A program made the translations under genes and the position numbers. 64,000 nt of DNA from Novosphingobium mathurense (GTDB taxonomy: Bacteria > Pseudomonadota > Alphaproteobacteria > Sphingomonadales > Sphingomonadaceae): NCBI RefSeq assembly GCF_900168325.1, contig NZ_FVZE01000001.1, positions 620,001-684,000 of the forward strand. Reading direction: 5' to 3'. Within the stretch, counting starts at the first letter, position 1, and every line of letters begins with the position of its first letter. Under the pieces are notes generated by a model. The model did not search any database, had not been told where the DNA came from, and worked only from the letters and a program-made list of their open reading frames with translations. This document shows positions 44,187-55,530 of this stretch, one piece after another.

Positions 44187-44263
44187 GCGTGTCGTCTTAT
44201 CAGGTCCCTTGAGCGCCGAGCGCGCCGACCGGACGACGCGTCACCTCACGCCCAAGGGCGGGT
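44187..44263 (-). promoter_or_regulatory. Candidate leuA attenuator structures
   Basis: At the end of the leader frame ACC-CGCC-CTTG-GGCG-TGA-GGT can fold (44263-44243). Further on, GCGTCGTC (44239-44232) can pair with GACGAC (44196-44191) around a GC-rich inner region containing GGTC/GACC. No classical U-run follows, so the terminator form is not certain and anti-termination or translational control is possible. Confidence 0.45.
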
Positions 44264-44296
44264 AAGTCGCAGAAGAAGGCCAAGCCGGAGAGTCAT
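44246..44296 (-). CDS. leuL: leu operon leader peptide (LeuL-like)
   Basis: A 16-codon frame MTLRLGLLLRLTRPWA lies 92 nt before leuA, with leucine at positions 3, 5, 7, 8, 9 and 11 and three Leu codons in a row. Such Leu runs directly ahead of leuA are the hallmark of ribosome-mediated attenuation: slow decoding when Leu-tRNA is scarce changes downstream RNA folding. A short AGG lies about 10 nt upstream of the ATG. The peptide is far too short for normal gene prediction. The composition and position are seen directly; the mechanism is inferred. Confidence 0.78.
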   Translation of the reverse strand: MTLRLGLLLRLTRPWA

Positions 44297-44414
44297 GACA
44301 GTGCCTATGGGGACAGCCGGAGGAGATGTAAAGGGGGAAACGCGGTCAGGCCCGCGCGCTGCGCAGCGTCTGGGGATGTCGCCGATAAGCGCGCGCGGGC
44401 GTGGGATCAGGGCG

Positions 44415-44735
44415 TCAGTTGCACCCGAACTTTTCGATCATGCCCTTGTCGTCGAGGAACACGTTGAGGCGGTTCGGGCGGTAATCCATGGTCATGGCCG
44501 AGCCGGGCTTGAGTACACGGATCGGGTTGTCGCCGCGCCATTGCCGGATCAGGCCCAGCACTTCCTCATTGGCTGGCTGTCCGACATAGGCGCCGAGCTG
44601 TTCGGCGCCGCAACTTTCGGCGATCGGCGGCGGCGGTGCGGTTTCGGGCGCAGTCTGGTCCCCGGTACAGGCGCTCAATGCCAGGACACTGGCGCCCAGT
44701 ACGCCAGCAAGCATCAGCGAACGCGGTGCGGTCAT
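44415..44735 (-). CDS. I78-family peptidase-inhibitor-like lipoprotein
   Basis: 106 aa from the ATG at 44735 (GGAG about 10 nt upstream). Lipoprotein signal SVLALSAC ends at Cys of LSAC. The mature part has AESCGAEQLGAYVGQP, IRVLKPGSAMTMDYRPNRLNVFLDDKGMIEKFGCN, which is the I78 (potato-inhibitor-I-like) fold pattern of short envelope lipoproteins. The function would be protease inhibition in the periplasm, known for the family, not shown here. Confidence 0.85.
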   Translation of the reverse strand: MTAPRSLMLAGVLGASVLALSACTGDQTAPETAPPPPIAESCGAEQLGAYVGQPANEEVLGLIRQWRGDNPIRVLKPGSAMTMDYRPNRLNVFLDDKGMIEKFGCN

Positions 44736-44830
44736 ATTTTCGTACTCCATTTCAAGAGGTTGTCCTGAATGAATTCGTGCGCTGGAGCAATGCACCTGTA
44801 CAGATAGTGACCTGGAGTATCAGGCCGCGT

Positions 44831-45550
44831 TCAGGACCCCGGTTTGTCCGCGGCAGCTTTCATGAAGGCGGCAGCGATCTTGAGTTCGACCTCGTCGGAA
44901 ACCATCGGAATTCCGAAATCGAGCCCGAAGTCGCTGCGCTTGAGCGTACCCGTCGCATCGAAGCCAAGGCCCTCGCCGCCGCCCATCTGTGGCGGCATAG
45001 TCCCGGCGCCGTGGAAGAGCACCTGCAGGGTGACGGGCTTGGTGATGCCGTTCAGAGTTAGATTGCCGGTCATCTCTGCCTGCTGGTCTCCGGTGATCCT
45101 GACCAAGGTGGAGACGAAGCGCGCGTCTTCCGGCTTGGGGCCGAAGAAGTCGGGCTTCCCGCCTTCGCTGGCGGGGGCCTTGAGCAGGTGGCTCTTCAAC
45201 CCGGCGCTGGCAACGGTGACGCTTGCCACGGGAATGCTCATGGCGACGCGCGCCTGTTCGGGGCGTTTGGGATCGATGTCCAGCGTTCCGGCGACGTCGC
45301 CGAAGATCCCGAAATAGGGCGTGAAGCCGAGGTGATCGACGCTCCATTCGACGAGCGTGTGGTGCGGATCGGCCTCGTAGTGCCCACCGCTTACCAACGA
45401 TGGATCGGGTTTGCCGAAAGCGGAGGGTGGCGCAGCAGGTGCGGGGTCGGCTTCCGCTTCCTGCGCAGGGAGCGGCGTGGAAAGCGCGAAAGCAGCTGCA
45501 AAGGCAATTGCGGGCGGAAGCGCGCAGACAGCGCCGAGCAGTCGGTTCAT
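44831..45550 (-). CDS. YceI-family periplasmic protein
   Basis: 240 aa from the ATG at 45550, preceded by GGAGG. The signal peptide MNRLLGAVCALPPAIAFAAAFA ends near AQA. The YceI lipocalin-like barrel is recognisable from YEADPHHTLVEWSVDHLGFTPYFGIFGDVAGTLDID through FDATGTLKRSDFGLDFGIPMVSDEVELKI. YceI proteins bind isoprenoid or polyprenyl lipids in the periplasm. It lies between ilvC and the I78 lipoprotein on the same strand, 106 nt from ilvC. Confidence 0.92.
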   Translation of the reverse strand: MNRLLGAVCALPPAIAFAAAFALSTPLPAQEAEADPAPAAPPSAFGKPDPSLVSGGHYEADPHHTLVEWSVDHLGFTPYFGIFGDVAGTLDIDPKRPEQARVAMSIPVASVTVASAGLKSHLLKAPASEGGKPDFFGPKPEDARFVSTLVRITGDQQAEMTGNLTLNGITKPVTLQVLFHGAGTMPPQMGGGEGLGFDATGTLKRSDFGLDFGIPMVSDEVELKIAAAFMKAAADKPGS

Positions 45551-45656
45551 CAGGAAGTCCTCCCGGTCGTTACGTTCTGTTGCGAACGGCCCGGCCGGGA
45601 GTTTGTTCCGAAAAGACGAACGACGCAAGCCGTTCGTCTTTTCCGTCTGTTTTGAA

Positions 45657-46773
<1,117 letters not shown>

Positions 46774-46787
46774 CAAACTCAAAAAAA

Positions 46788-47309
46788 TCAGGCTTCTTCC
46801 GCCCCGCGGATCATCGCCACGATACCCGTTCGTCCGACCTCGACGAGGCCGAGTTCGCGCATCAGCGTGACGAAAGTGTCGATCTTGTCCGGCGCACCCG
46901 TCAGTTCGAAGATGAAGCTGCCGGTGGTCGTGTCGACCGGCTTGGCCCGGAACACGTCGGCGATGCGCAGCGCCTCGACGCGCTTCTCGCCAACGCCGGC
47001 CACCTTTACCAGCGCCAGTTCGCGCTGCACGTAAGGGCCGACTTCGGTCAGGTCGACGACCTTGTGGACCGGAACCAGACGCTCGAGCTGGGCGTGGATC
47101 TGGTCGATCTGGCTCGGCGGGCCGTGCGTGACGATCGTGATCCGGCTCACCGAATGGTTCTCGGTGATGTCGGCCACGGTCAGGCTGTCGATGTTGTAGC
47201 CGCGCGCGGTAAACAGGCCCGCGATCTTGGCGAGGATACCGGCCTCGTTGTCGACCGTGACGGTCAGGACGTGCCGTTCCTCGGCCTCGTGCTTGATATG
47301 CATCATCAT
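46788..47309 (-). CDS. ilvN: Acetolactate synthase small (regulatory) subunit
   Basis: 173 aa. The N-terminal ACT domain reads HVLTVTVDNEAGILAKIAGLFTARGYNIDSLTV; the C-terminal ALS_ss_C domain follows with ELTGAPDKIDTFVTLMRELG. It binds valine and stimulates IlvB. It starts with three consecutive ATG codons (MMMH), and is 19 nt from the ilvB stop. Confidence 0.96.
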   Translation of the reverse strand: MMMHIKHEAEERHVLTVTVDNEAGILAKIAGLFTARGYNIDSLTVADITENHSVSRITIVTHGPPSQIDQIHAQLERLVPVHKVVDLTEVGPYVQRELALVKVAGVGEKRVEALRIADVFRAKPVDTTTGSFIFELTGAPDKIDTFVTLMRELGLVEVGRTGIVAMIRGAEEA

Positions 47310-47328
47310 GTTTTCCTTCGGGGCCGGC

Positions 47329-49071
47329 TCAGACGAGTGCCTTGGCTTCGTCGTCCATGGTGCCGGCCACGGTGTCTCCGTAGAGGATCATCTCGGTGTG
47401 CGAGGCGCCCGAGGGAATCATCGGGAAGCAGTTCGATTCCTTGGCGACCAGGCAATCGACGATCACCGGGCCGTCATGCTCGATCATGGCCTTGATGCCG
47501 GCGTCGAGCTGGCTTTCGTTCTCGATGCGGATGCCCTTCCAGCCATAGGCTTCGGCGAGCTTCACGAAGTCGGGCAGGCTGTCCGAATAGGAGTTCGAAT
47601 AGCGGCTCTCGTAAGTGAGTTCCTGCCACTGACGGACCATGCCCATCCACTCGTTGTTGAGGATGAAGACCTTGACCGGCAGGCGATACTGCGTGGCGGT
47701 GCCCATCTCCTGGATGTTCATCTGAATCGAGGCGTCGCCGGCGATGTCGATGACGAGGCTGTCCGGGTTGCCGCACTGCGCGCCGATCGCGGCGGGCAGG
47801 CCGTAACCCATGGTGCCCAGACCGCCCGAGGTCAGCCACTTGTTCGGACCGAAGAAGTGGAAGTGTTGCGCCGCCCACATCTGGTGCTGGCCCACTTCGG
47901 TGGAAATCACCGGGTCCTTGTCCCTGGTCAGCTCGAACAGCCGCTGTATCGCCAGCTGGGGCATGATCGCCTCCTTGCTGAGCGGGAACGACAGGCTCTT
48001 CTTCTCGCGCCAGCCGTCGATGCGGGCCTTCCACGCGGACAGGTCCTGCGGCTTGCGGCTGCCCCAGCCTTCGAGGATCTGCTCGATCACCGAAGCACAG
48101 TCGCCGACAATCGGCAGGTCGACCTGCACCGTCTTGTTGATCGACGAACGGTCGATGTCGACGTGGATCTTCTTCGAGTTCGGCGCGAAGGCGTCGAGGC
48201 GACCGGTGACGCGGTCGTCGAAGCGCGCGCCGAGACAGACGATCAGGTCCGCCTGGTTCATCGCCAGGTTCGCTTCGTAGGTGCCGTGCATACCCAGCAT
48301 GCCCAGCCAGTCGGCGTGGTCGGCCGGGAAGGCACCAAGACCCATCAGGGTCGAGGTGACCGGCGCGCCGGTCTTTTCCTGCAGTTCGCGCAGGAGCTGC
48401 GTGGCGCGCAGACCCGAATTGATGATGCCGCCGCCGGTATAGAGGACCGGAGCCTTGGCCGAGGCGATCATGTCGATGGCCTGCGCGATCTCGTCCGCCC
48501 CGCCCAGCGTCGGGGGCGAGTAACGGTTGCGGCGCTGCGCCGGAGCGTCGGTCCAGGGCGCGGTGGCGATCTGAACGTCCTTGGGGATGTCGATCAGGAC
48601 CGGGCCGGGGCGGCCGGTCGTCGCGATCTGGAACGCCTCGTCGATGGTCGCGGCAAGGTCGGCCGGGTCCTTCACGAGGTAGTTGTGCTTGGTGCAGTGG
48701 CGCGAGATGCCAACGGTATCGGCTTCCTGGAACGCGTCCGAGCCGATCAGCGCGGTCGGAACCTGGCCGGTGATGACGACGAGCGGAATCGAATCGAGGA
48801 AGGCATCGGCGATGCCGGTGACGGCATTGGTCGCGCCCGGGCCCGAAGTGACCAGGACGACACCGGGCTTGCCGGTCGAACGGGCGTAGCCTTCGGCCGC
48901 ATGGGCCGCGCCGGCTTCATGGCGCACGAGGATGTGGCGAAGCCGTTCGTCGCCGAAGAGAGCATCGTAGATCGGAAGCACGGCACCACCAGGATAGCCG
49001 AATACGAACTCGACTCCCTGACGGACCAGGCTTTCAACCAGGATGTTCGCGCCGCTGCGCTCTTCACTCAC
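47329..49071 (-). CDS. ilvB: Acetolactate synthase large (catalytic) subunit
   Basis: 580 aa from the GTG at 49071 (GAGGAA 6 nt upstream), matching the usual length and N-terminus SEERSGANILVESLVRQGVEFVFGYPGGAVLPIYDAL. The frame is open further, to an ATG at 49227 with a very strong GGAGG site, which would give 632 aa. The ThDP-enzyme fold shows the catalytic Glu in RHEAGAAHAAEGYAR, and GDASIQMNIQE...NNEWMGMVRQW is the ThDP/Mg motif. It makes acetolactate or acetohydroxybutyrate from pyruvate. It heads ilvB-ilvN-ilvC. Confidence 0.95.
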   Translation of the reverse strand: MSEERSGANILVESLVRQGVEFVFGYPGGAVLPIYDALFGDERLRHILVRHEAGAAHAAEGYARSTGKPGVVLVTSGPGATNAVTGIADAFLDSIPLVVITGQVPTALIGSDAFQEADTVGISRHCTKHNYLVKDPADLAATIDEAFQIATTGRPGPVLIDIPKDVQIATAPWTDAPAQRRNRYSPPTLGGADEIAQAIDMIASAKAPVLYTGGGIINSGLRATQLLRELQEKTGAPVTSTLMGLGAFPADHADWLGMLGMHGTYEANLAMNQADLIVCLGARFDDRVTGRLDAFAPNSKKIHVDIDRSSINKTVQVDLPIVGDCASVIEQILEGWGSRKPQDLSAWKARIDGWREKKSLSFPLSKEAIMPQLAIQRLFELTRDKDPVISTEVGQHQMWAAQHFHFFGPNKWLTSGGLGTMGYGLPAAIGAQCGNPDSLVIDIAGDASIQMNIQEMGTATQYRLPVKVFILNNEWMGMVRQWQELTYESRYSNSYSDSLPDFVKLAEAYGWKGIRIENESQLDAGIKAMIEHDGPVIVDCLVAKESNCFPMIPSGASHTEMILYGDTVAGTMDDEAKALV

Positions 49072-49197
49072 AACACATTCCTCTTCGTATTCCGGTGCAC
49101 GGCCCCCGAAAGGCCGCTTCAGAAAGCCCGCTTCCATAGGAGGATCGGCCCCGGAAACAAGCATTTCCGCAGGCCACGCGCTCTCTAATGAAACCGA

Positions 49198-49237
49198 CCC
49201 GACACGACAATCGTCGCGCCGGGTCATCCTCTCCTCC
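49198..49237 (-). promoter_or_regulatory. Hairpin and strong start signal in the ilvB leader
   Basis: On the minus strand GGAGGAGAGG directly precedes an ATG (49227), and three bases later begins CCCGGCGCGAC-GATT-GTCGTGTCGGG (49223-49198). All 11 pairs form in the minus-strand RNA, two as G-U pairs; on the plus strand those two would be mismatches. This strand bias suggests an RNA-level role at the ilvB leader. Confidence 0.55.
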
Positions 49238-49288
49238 CTGCATAACTTCCATCAGCAGGTGCTGGTGGCCTCTACGGGACCGTAAATG

Positions 49289-50275
49289 TTACGTCAAATG
49301 AAAAATTCGAAATAAAATTTCACGCATTGCATTGGAATCAAAATTTTCAAACGGCAATCTTGGCCAATCTTCCGGGGGTTGGTGCCGCAGCCATGTGAAC
49401 TGTCGTTTGGCGTAATTGCGGGTTGCCTGGCTGCCGCGGGCTGTGGCTTCCCCGAGCGTCCATTCGCCGCGCACGACTCCGGCAAGCTCAGGGACGCCGA
49501 TGGCGCGCATGACAGGCAGGGTGGGATCGAGATCGCGGGCAAGGAGCGCCTCGACTTCGGCAAGTGCGCCGCGCTCCATCATTCGCTCGAAGCGCAGATC
49601 GCAGCGCCGGTAGAGCGCCTGCCGTTCGGGCAGGAGAATTGCGGGAAACACGGTGACGGTATCGGCGATGCCGCCTGTGGTTTCGGTCTGCCATTGTGCC
49701 AGCGTCTTCCCGCTCGACCTGACGACTTCGAGTGCGCGGGCGATGCGGGCGGCGTCGGCGGGGGCGAGGCGGGCGGCGCGTTCCGGGTCCTCCTGCCGGA
49801 GCGCGGCATAGGCATCTTCGACGGGCAGCGCGCGAACCGCCTCGCGAATTCCGGGCTCGATAGCAGGTACCGGCGCGATGCCTTCCAGCAGTGTCCTTAT
49901 ATATAGGCCGGTACCGCCAACGAGGATGGGCAGGGCGCCGTCGGCGTGGATCTGGCTGATCGTGCGGCGCGCGGCATCGGCCCAGTCTGCTGCTGAGCAG
50001 CTTTGCGCCCCGTCCCAGTCTCCGAACAGGCGGTGCTCGATTCCCCCCATTTCCTCAGGCGTCGGCCGTGCGCTGAGAACCTGCAGGTCGGCGTAGACCT
50101 GCGAGCTGTCGGCATTGACGACGACGCAGCGACGGCCGTGCCTCTCGAGTTCCTGCGCCAGCATGACCGCACAATCGCTCTTGCCGCTGGCGGTCGGCCC
50201 TGCGATGAGCGCCAGCGGTGGCCGGTCTCCGGTTGCAATATTCAACGATGCATCAAGGATATTCGCAGTGCTCAT
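49289..50275 (-). CDS. miaA: tRNA dimethylallyltransferase
   Basis: 328 aa. The P-loop GPTASGKS is at 26-33. NADSSQVYADLQVLSARPTPEE, VGGTGLYIRTLLEGI and RNYAKRQFTWLRHQ are the conserved MiaA segments. It adds the dimethylallyl group to A37 of tRNAs reading UNN codons, which include Leu UUG. Its start region overlaps that of serB by 8 bp on the other strand. It lies 61 nt upstream of the possible ilvB leader start, without a terminator between. Confidence 0.95.
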   Translation of the reverse strand: MSTANILDASLNIATGDRPPLALIAGPTASGKSDCAVMLAQELERHGRRCVVVNADSSQVYADLQVLSARPTPEEMGGIEHRLFGDWDGAQSCSAADWADAARRTISQIHADGALPILVGGTGLYIRTLLEGIAPVPAIEPGIREAVRALPVEDAYAALRQEDPERAARLAPADAARIARALEVVRSSGKTLAQWQTETTGGIADTVTVFPAILLPERQALYRRCDLRFERMMERGALAEVEALLARDLDPTLPVMRAIGVPELAGVVRGEWTLGEATARGSQATRNYAKRQFTWLRHQPPEDWPRLPFENFDSNAMREILFRIFHLT

Positions 50276-51152
50276 TGCCCGGCTGATAGCAGAACCGGAT
50301 CATCTCTCCGCAAGAATCGACGCGGCCCGGGCCGATATGGAAAAACGGGGTGTGCGCCTCGCCGAGGCTTCCATGCTCGATTTCTGCGGACAGACGATGC
50401 AGATCGAGTCGCCCGACAGCGATGCTTCGGCCATGCGCGCCTCGCTCGATGCCCATTTCGAGGAGACCGACGGCCTCGTTTGCGAGAGCGAGCCGCAAGT
50501 GCCCGCGCTGTTCATTTCCGACATGGATTCGACCATGATCGGGCAGGAATGCATTGACGAACTGGCCGACTTCGCTGGCCTCAAGGACCGCATTGCCGAC
50601 ATTACCGAGCGCGCCATGCAGGGCGAGCTGGACTTCGAACAGGCCCTGCGTGAACGCGTTGGACTGCTCGAGGGTCTGTCGATCGAAGCGATCGACCAGT
50701 GCCTCGCCGGTCGCATCCAGCCCATGCCGGGATCGAAGGTCCTGGTGCAGACGCTCAAGAAGCTGGGTTGCCGTACCGTTCTGGTGACGGGTGGCTTCCA
50801 CCACTTTGCCGATCCGGTCGCCGAGTGGCTGGGCTTCGAAGAGGTCGTGGGCAATCGCCTGGAGGTCGCGGATCGCAAGCTGACCGGTGGCCTTGTCGGC
50901 GGCATCGTCGACAGCTCGGTCAAGAAGGGCACGCTGCAATCGATCATGGCCGAACTGGCGGAAGGCGCGACCAGTCTCGCCACCGGCGATGGCGCCAACG
51001 ATATTCCGATGCTTGAAGCGGCCACGTACGGCATCGCCTATCACGCCAAGCCCAAGGCGCGCGCTGCCGCCAATGGCTGGATCAACCGCGGTGACCTGAC
51101 TTCGGTTTTGCGCCTGCTCGGCATTCCCGAGAAGGACTGGGTTCGCGATTGA
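50268..51152 (+). CDS. serB: Phosphoserine phosphatase
   Basis: 294 aa from the GTG at 50268 (AAGGA 8 nt upstream). This start gives the usual LIARLIAEPD N-terminus; upstream in-frame starts lie in miaA. The HAD phosphatase has DMDSTMIGQE (nucleophile D85, acid D87), motif II VTGGFHHFA, and GDGANDIPML as motif IV. It makes serine from phosphoserine. The divergent 5' overlap with miaA forces each promoter into the other coding region. Confidence 0.95.
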   Translation: MLIARLIAEPDHLSARIDAARADMEKRGVRLAEASMLDFCGQTMQIESPDSDASAMRASLDAHFEETDGLVCESEPQVPALFISDMDSTMIGQECIDELADFAGLKDRIADITERAMQGELDFEQALRERVGLLEGLSIEAIDQCLAGRIQPMPGSKVLVQTLKKLGCRTVLVTGGFHHFADPVAEWLGFEEVVGNRLEVADRKLTGGLVGGIVDSSVKKGTLQSIMAELAEGATSLATGDGANDIPMLEAATYGIAYHAKPKARAAANGWINRGDLTSVLRLLGIPEKDWVRD

Positions 51153-51163
51153 TGCGATGACCT

Positions 51164-51217
51164 GACCTGGCCCTCATCCTCGATGTTGCTTAGCGGCGGG
51201 GAGGATGAGGGGAGGTC
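51164..51217. terminator. Long inverted repeat after serB
   Basis: GACCT-gg-CCCTCATCCTC (51164-51181) pairs with GAGGATGAGGG-g-AGGTC (51201-51217), 16 pairs in all. It starts 11 nt after the serB stop and faces the purL end from the other side. No T-run follows, so its action as a terminator is likely but not certain; it may be a repeat element. Confidence 0.55.
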
Positions 51218-51367
51218 GTTGCTGATCCAGTGGTAGCGCCGAAGAGGGATTCGGGTAAGCAATCTCACGCGCTTGCTCGAAGCGCTGAGATTGCCCCTGC
51301 GTCAGTCGATTTCGCGACCGCCCCCTTCCCATTTTGCCATGCAAGACAGGGAGGAGTTTCCAGAATG

Positions 51368-51426
51368 AGATCCTCCCCATCGCGATGATCGGGGGAGCGA
51401 AGCCAACCGCAGGCTGGCGGAGGGTT
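51368..51426. repeat. Degenerate dispersed repeat next to purL stop
   Basis: Starting near 51368, CCTCCCCATCGCGATG is followed by GGGGGAG, then CGAAGCCAACCGCAGGCTGGCGGAGGG. This arrangement resembles the CTCCCC...GGGGAG plus GGCTGACGGAGGG repeat scattered through many alphaproteobacterial genomes. The copy ends exactly at the purL stop. Confidence 0.45.
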
Positions 51427-53586
<2,160 letters not shown>

Positions 53587-53750
53587 GCGACGCGCCTTAG
53601 CCATGTCCACGCGCGCGCGCTAGTCCGCTTCACGCGCTGAATGGTCCGCATCGTGCCCTGAAGCGGCGTTCCGGGCCTCAAGAACATGGCAAAACGCGTT
53701 TCTCCGGTTCCTACCTTGACCGTCCGACACGAGACGGCCATTGCTGCGGC

Positions 53751-54005
53751 ATGAACGGAGAGACCCCGAACATCGACGCCTTGAGCTTTGAGGATGCGCT
53801 GCGCGCGCTGGAAGACGTGGTGCGCAAGCTGGAAAGCGGCGATGTGCCGCTTGAGGATTCGATCACGCTTTACGAACGTGGTGAAGAACTGCGCAAGCAT
53901 TGCCAGAAGCGCCTCGATGCGGCCCAGGCGCGGATCGAGAAGATCGTCGCCGGACCCGATGGAGTGCCGTCCGGCACCCAGCCTTTCGATACTGCGGATC
54001 GCTGA
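53751..54005 (+). CDS. xseB: Exodeoxyribonuclease VII small subunit
   Basis: 84 aa. LSFEDALRALEDVVRKLESGDVPLEDSITLYERGEELRKHCQKRLDAAQARIEKI is the full XseB helical signature. It forms the regulatory arms of ExoVII with XseA (encoded elsewhere). It is 3 nt from ispA, the common xseB-ispA coupling. Confidence 0.96.
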   Translation: MNGETPNIDALSFEDALRALEDVVRKLESGDVPLEDSITLYERGEELRKHCQKRLDAAQARIEKIVAGPDGVPSGTQPFDTADR

Positions 54006-54008
54006 GTC

Positions 54009-54914
54009 GTGGCCCAGGGCGTAGCCGACTCGCTGCTCGCAGAGGGTCTTGTGCGCATCGCGTCCGAGATCGACGGCGCATTCGATGCACTCCTGCCGGT
54101 ACCCGAAGATGCGCGCGCGCGACTGGTGGAAGCCATGCGTTATGCCGCGATCGGCGGCGGCAAGCGGCTGCGTCCGCTGTTGCTGACTTCGGTCGCCGAA
54201 TTGTACGGGGTCGACCGCGGGGCCGCAGTGCGGGCCGCCGTCGCGATCGAGGCGATCCACGTCTATTCCCTTATCCATGACGATCTGCCGTGCATGGACG
54301 ATGACGCCCTGCGTCACGGCAAGCCGACCGTTCACATCGCTTTCGACGAGGCGACGGCGGTTCTGGCCGGGGATTCGCTGCACGTTTTCGCTTTCGAGGT
54401 GCTTGCCGATCCGGCGACCTGTGCCGATCCGTTCACCCGGATCGAACTGGTCCAGGCGCTTGGCCACGCGAGCGGCGCTCAAGGTATGGCCGGCGGCCAG
54501 ATGATGGACCTCGTCGCCGAGACGAGCGAGTTCGACCTGCAGACCGTCACGCGCCTGCAGCAGCTCAAGACCGGGGCGCTGCTTGGCGCGGCGGTCGAGA
54601 TGGGCGCCATCCTGGGCCGGGTTTCGCCGGAAGGGCGTACACACCTTCGCGGCTATGCGCGCGACATCGGTCTCGCATTCCAGATCGCCGACGACTTGAT
54701 CGACTATGAAGGCGATGCCGCCACGGCGGGCAAGGCCGTGGGCAAGGATGCCGGCGCGGGCAAGGAAACCTTCGTTTCGCTGCTCGGGCCCGAACGCGCG
54801 CGTGAGCAGGCGCGGCTGCTGGTTGACCAGGCGATCTCGTACCTTGCGCACTACGGCAAGGAAGCGGACCTGCTGCGTGCCGTGGCGCGCTACATCATCG
54901 AGAGGGATCATTGA
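54009..54914 (+). CDS. ispA: Polyprenyl (farnesyl/geranyl) diphosphate synthase
   Basis: 301 aa from a GTG. The first aspartate-rich motif is DDLPCMDDD (91-99) and the second is DDLIDYEGD beginning at D228. GGGKRLRP binds isopentenyl diphosphate. Short-chain trans-prenyl synthase supplying ubiquinone, carotenoid and undecaprenol routes. Stop and next start overlap (TGATG). Confidence 0.93.
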   Translation: MAQGVADSLLAEGLVRIASEIDGAFDALLPVPEDARARLVEAMRYAAIGGGKRLRPLLLTSVAELYGVDRGAAVRAAVAIEAIHVYSLIHDDLPCMDDDALRHGKPTVHIAFDEATAVLAGDSLHVFAFEVLADPATCADPFTRIELVQALGHASGAQGMAGGQMMDLVAETSEFDLQTVTRLQQLKTGALLGAAVEMGAILGRVSPEGRTHLRGYARDIGLAFQIADDLIDYEGDAATAGKAVGKDAGAGKETFVSLLGPERAREQARLLVDQAISYLAHYGKEADLLRAVARYIIERDH

Positions 54915-55444
54915 TGACGGCCTTGAAGACTGCTGGCGAACGTGTCGGCGTTTATCCCGGCACTTTCGATCCGATCACGCGCGGTCATGCCGACATCATC
55001 CGGCGCGGGGCCAAGCTGGTCGATCGGTTGATCATCGGCGTCACCACCAACATGTCGAAGAACCCGCTTTTCACGCCAGACGAGCGTATAGCGATGGTGG
55101 AGCGTGAAGTGGCAAGCCTGGGCATCGAGAACGTCTCGGTGGTGGGTTTCAACGCACTGCTGATGAAATTCGCCGAAAAGCAGGGCGCAACGGTGATCGT
55201 GCGCGGCCTGCGCGCCGTGGCTGACTTCGAGTACGAGTACCAGATGGCTGGCATGAACCAGCAGCTTAACTCGAACATCGAGACCGTCTTCCTCATGGCC
55301 GATGTCAGCCTGCAGCCGATCGCATCCAAGCTCGTGAAGGAAATCGCGATGTTCGGCGGCGATATCACCAAGTTCGTCAGCCCCGCAGTGCGCGACGACG
55401 TCGTCGAGCGCATTGCCGCGACGGGTCTCAAGGGCGACTACTGA
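54914..55444 (+). CDS. coaD: Phosphopantetheine adenylyltransferase
   Basis: 176 aa. The nucleotidyltransferase motif is VYPGTFDPITRGHADII (TRGH at 22-25). ISSTNLS-type counterparts are VRGLRAVADFEYEYQMAGMN and SLQPIASKLVKEIAMFGGD. It makes dephospho-CoA from phosphopantetheine. The ATG at 54914 overlaps the ispA stop; the annotated frame could also begin at a TTG one codon earlier. Confidence 0.96.
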   Translation: MTALKTAGERVGVYPGTFDPITRGHADIIRRGAKLVDRLIIGVTTNMSKNPLFTPDERIAMVEREVASLGIENVSVVGFNALLMKFAEKQGATVIVRGLRAVADFEYEYQMAGMNQQLNSNIETVFLMADVSLQPIASKLVKEIAMFGGDITKFVSPAVRDDVVERIAATGLKGDY

Positions 55445-55530
55445 ACAGATCGGTCCGTTTCGTTCATTGTCACGTCATCGCCGGCGCTCTATCGCCCCCA
55501 CGATGACTGGCTTCAGCTTGTGAGTAATCG

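Noticed and set aside
49064-49252. 62-aa frame upstream of ilvB as an Ile/Val/Leu-rich leader peptide
   Set aside because: Its composition is rich in Arg, Gly, Cys and Ser rather than branched-chain residues, so a classical ilv attenuator peptide is not supported.
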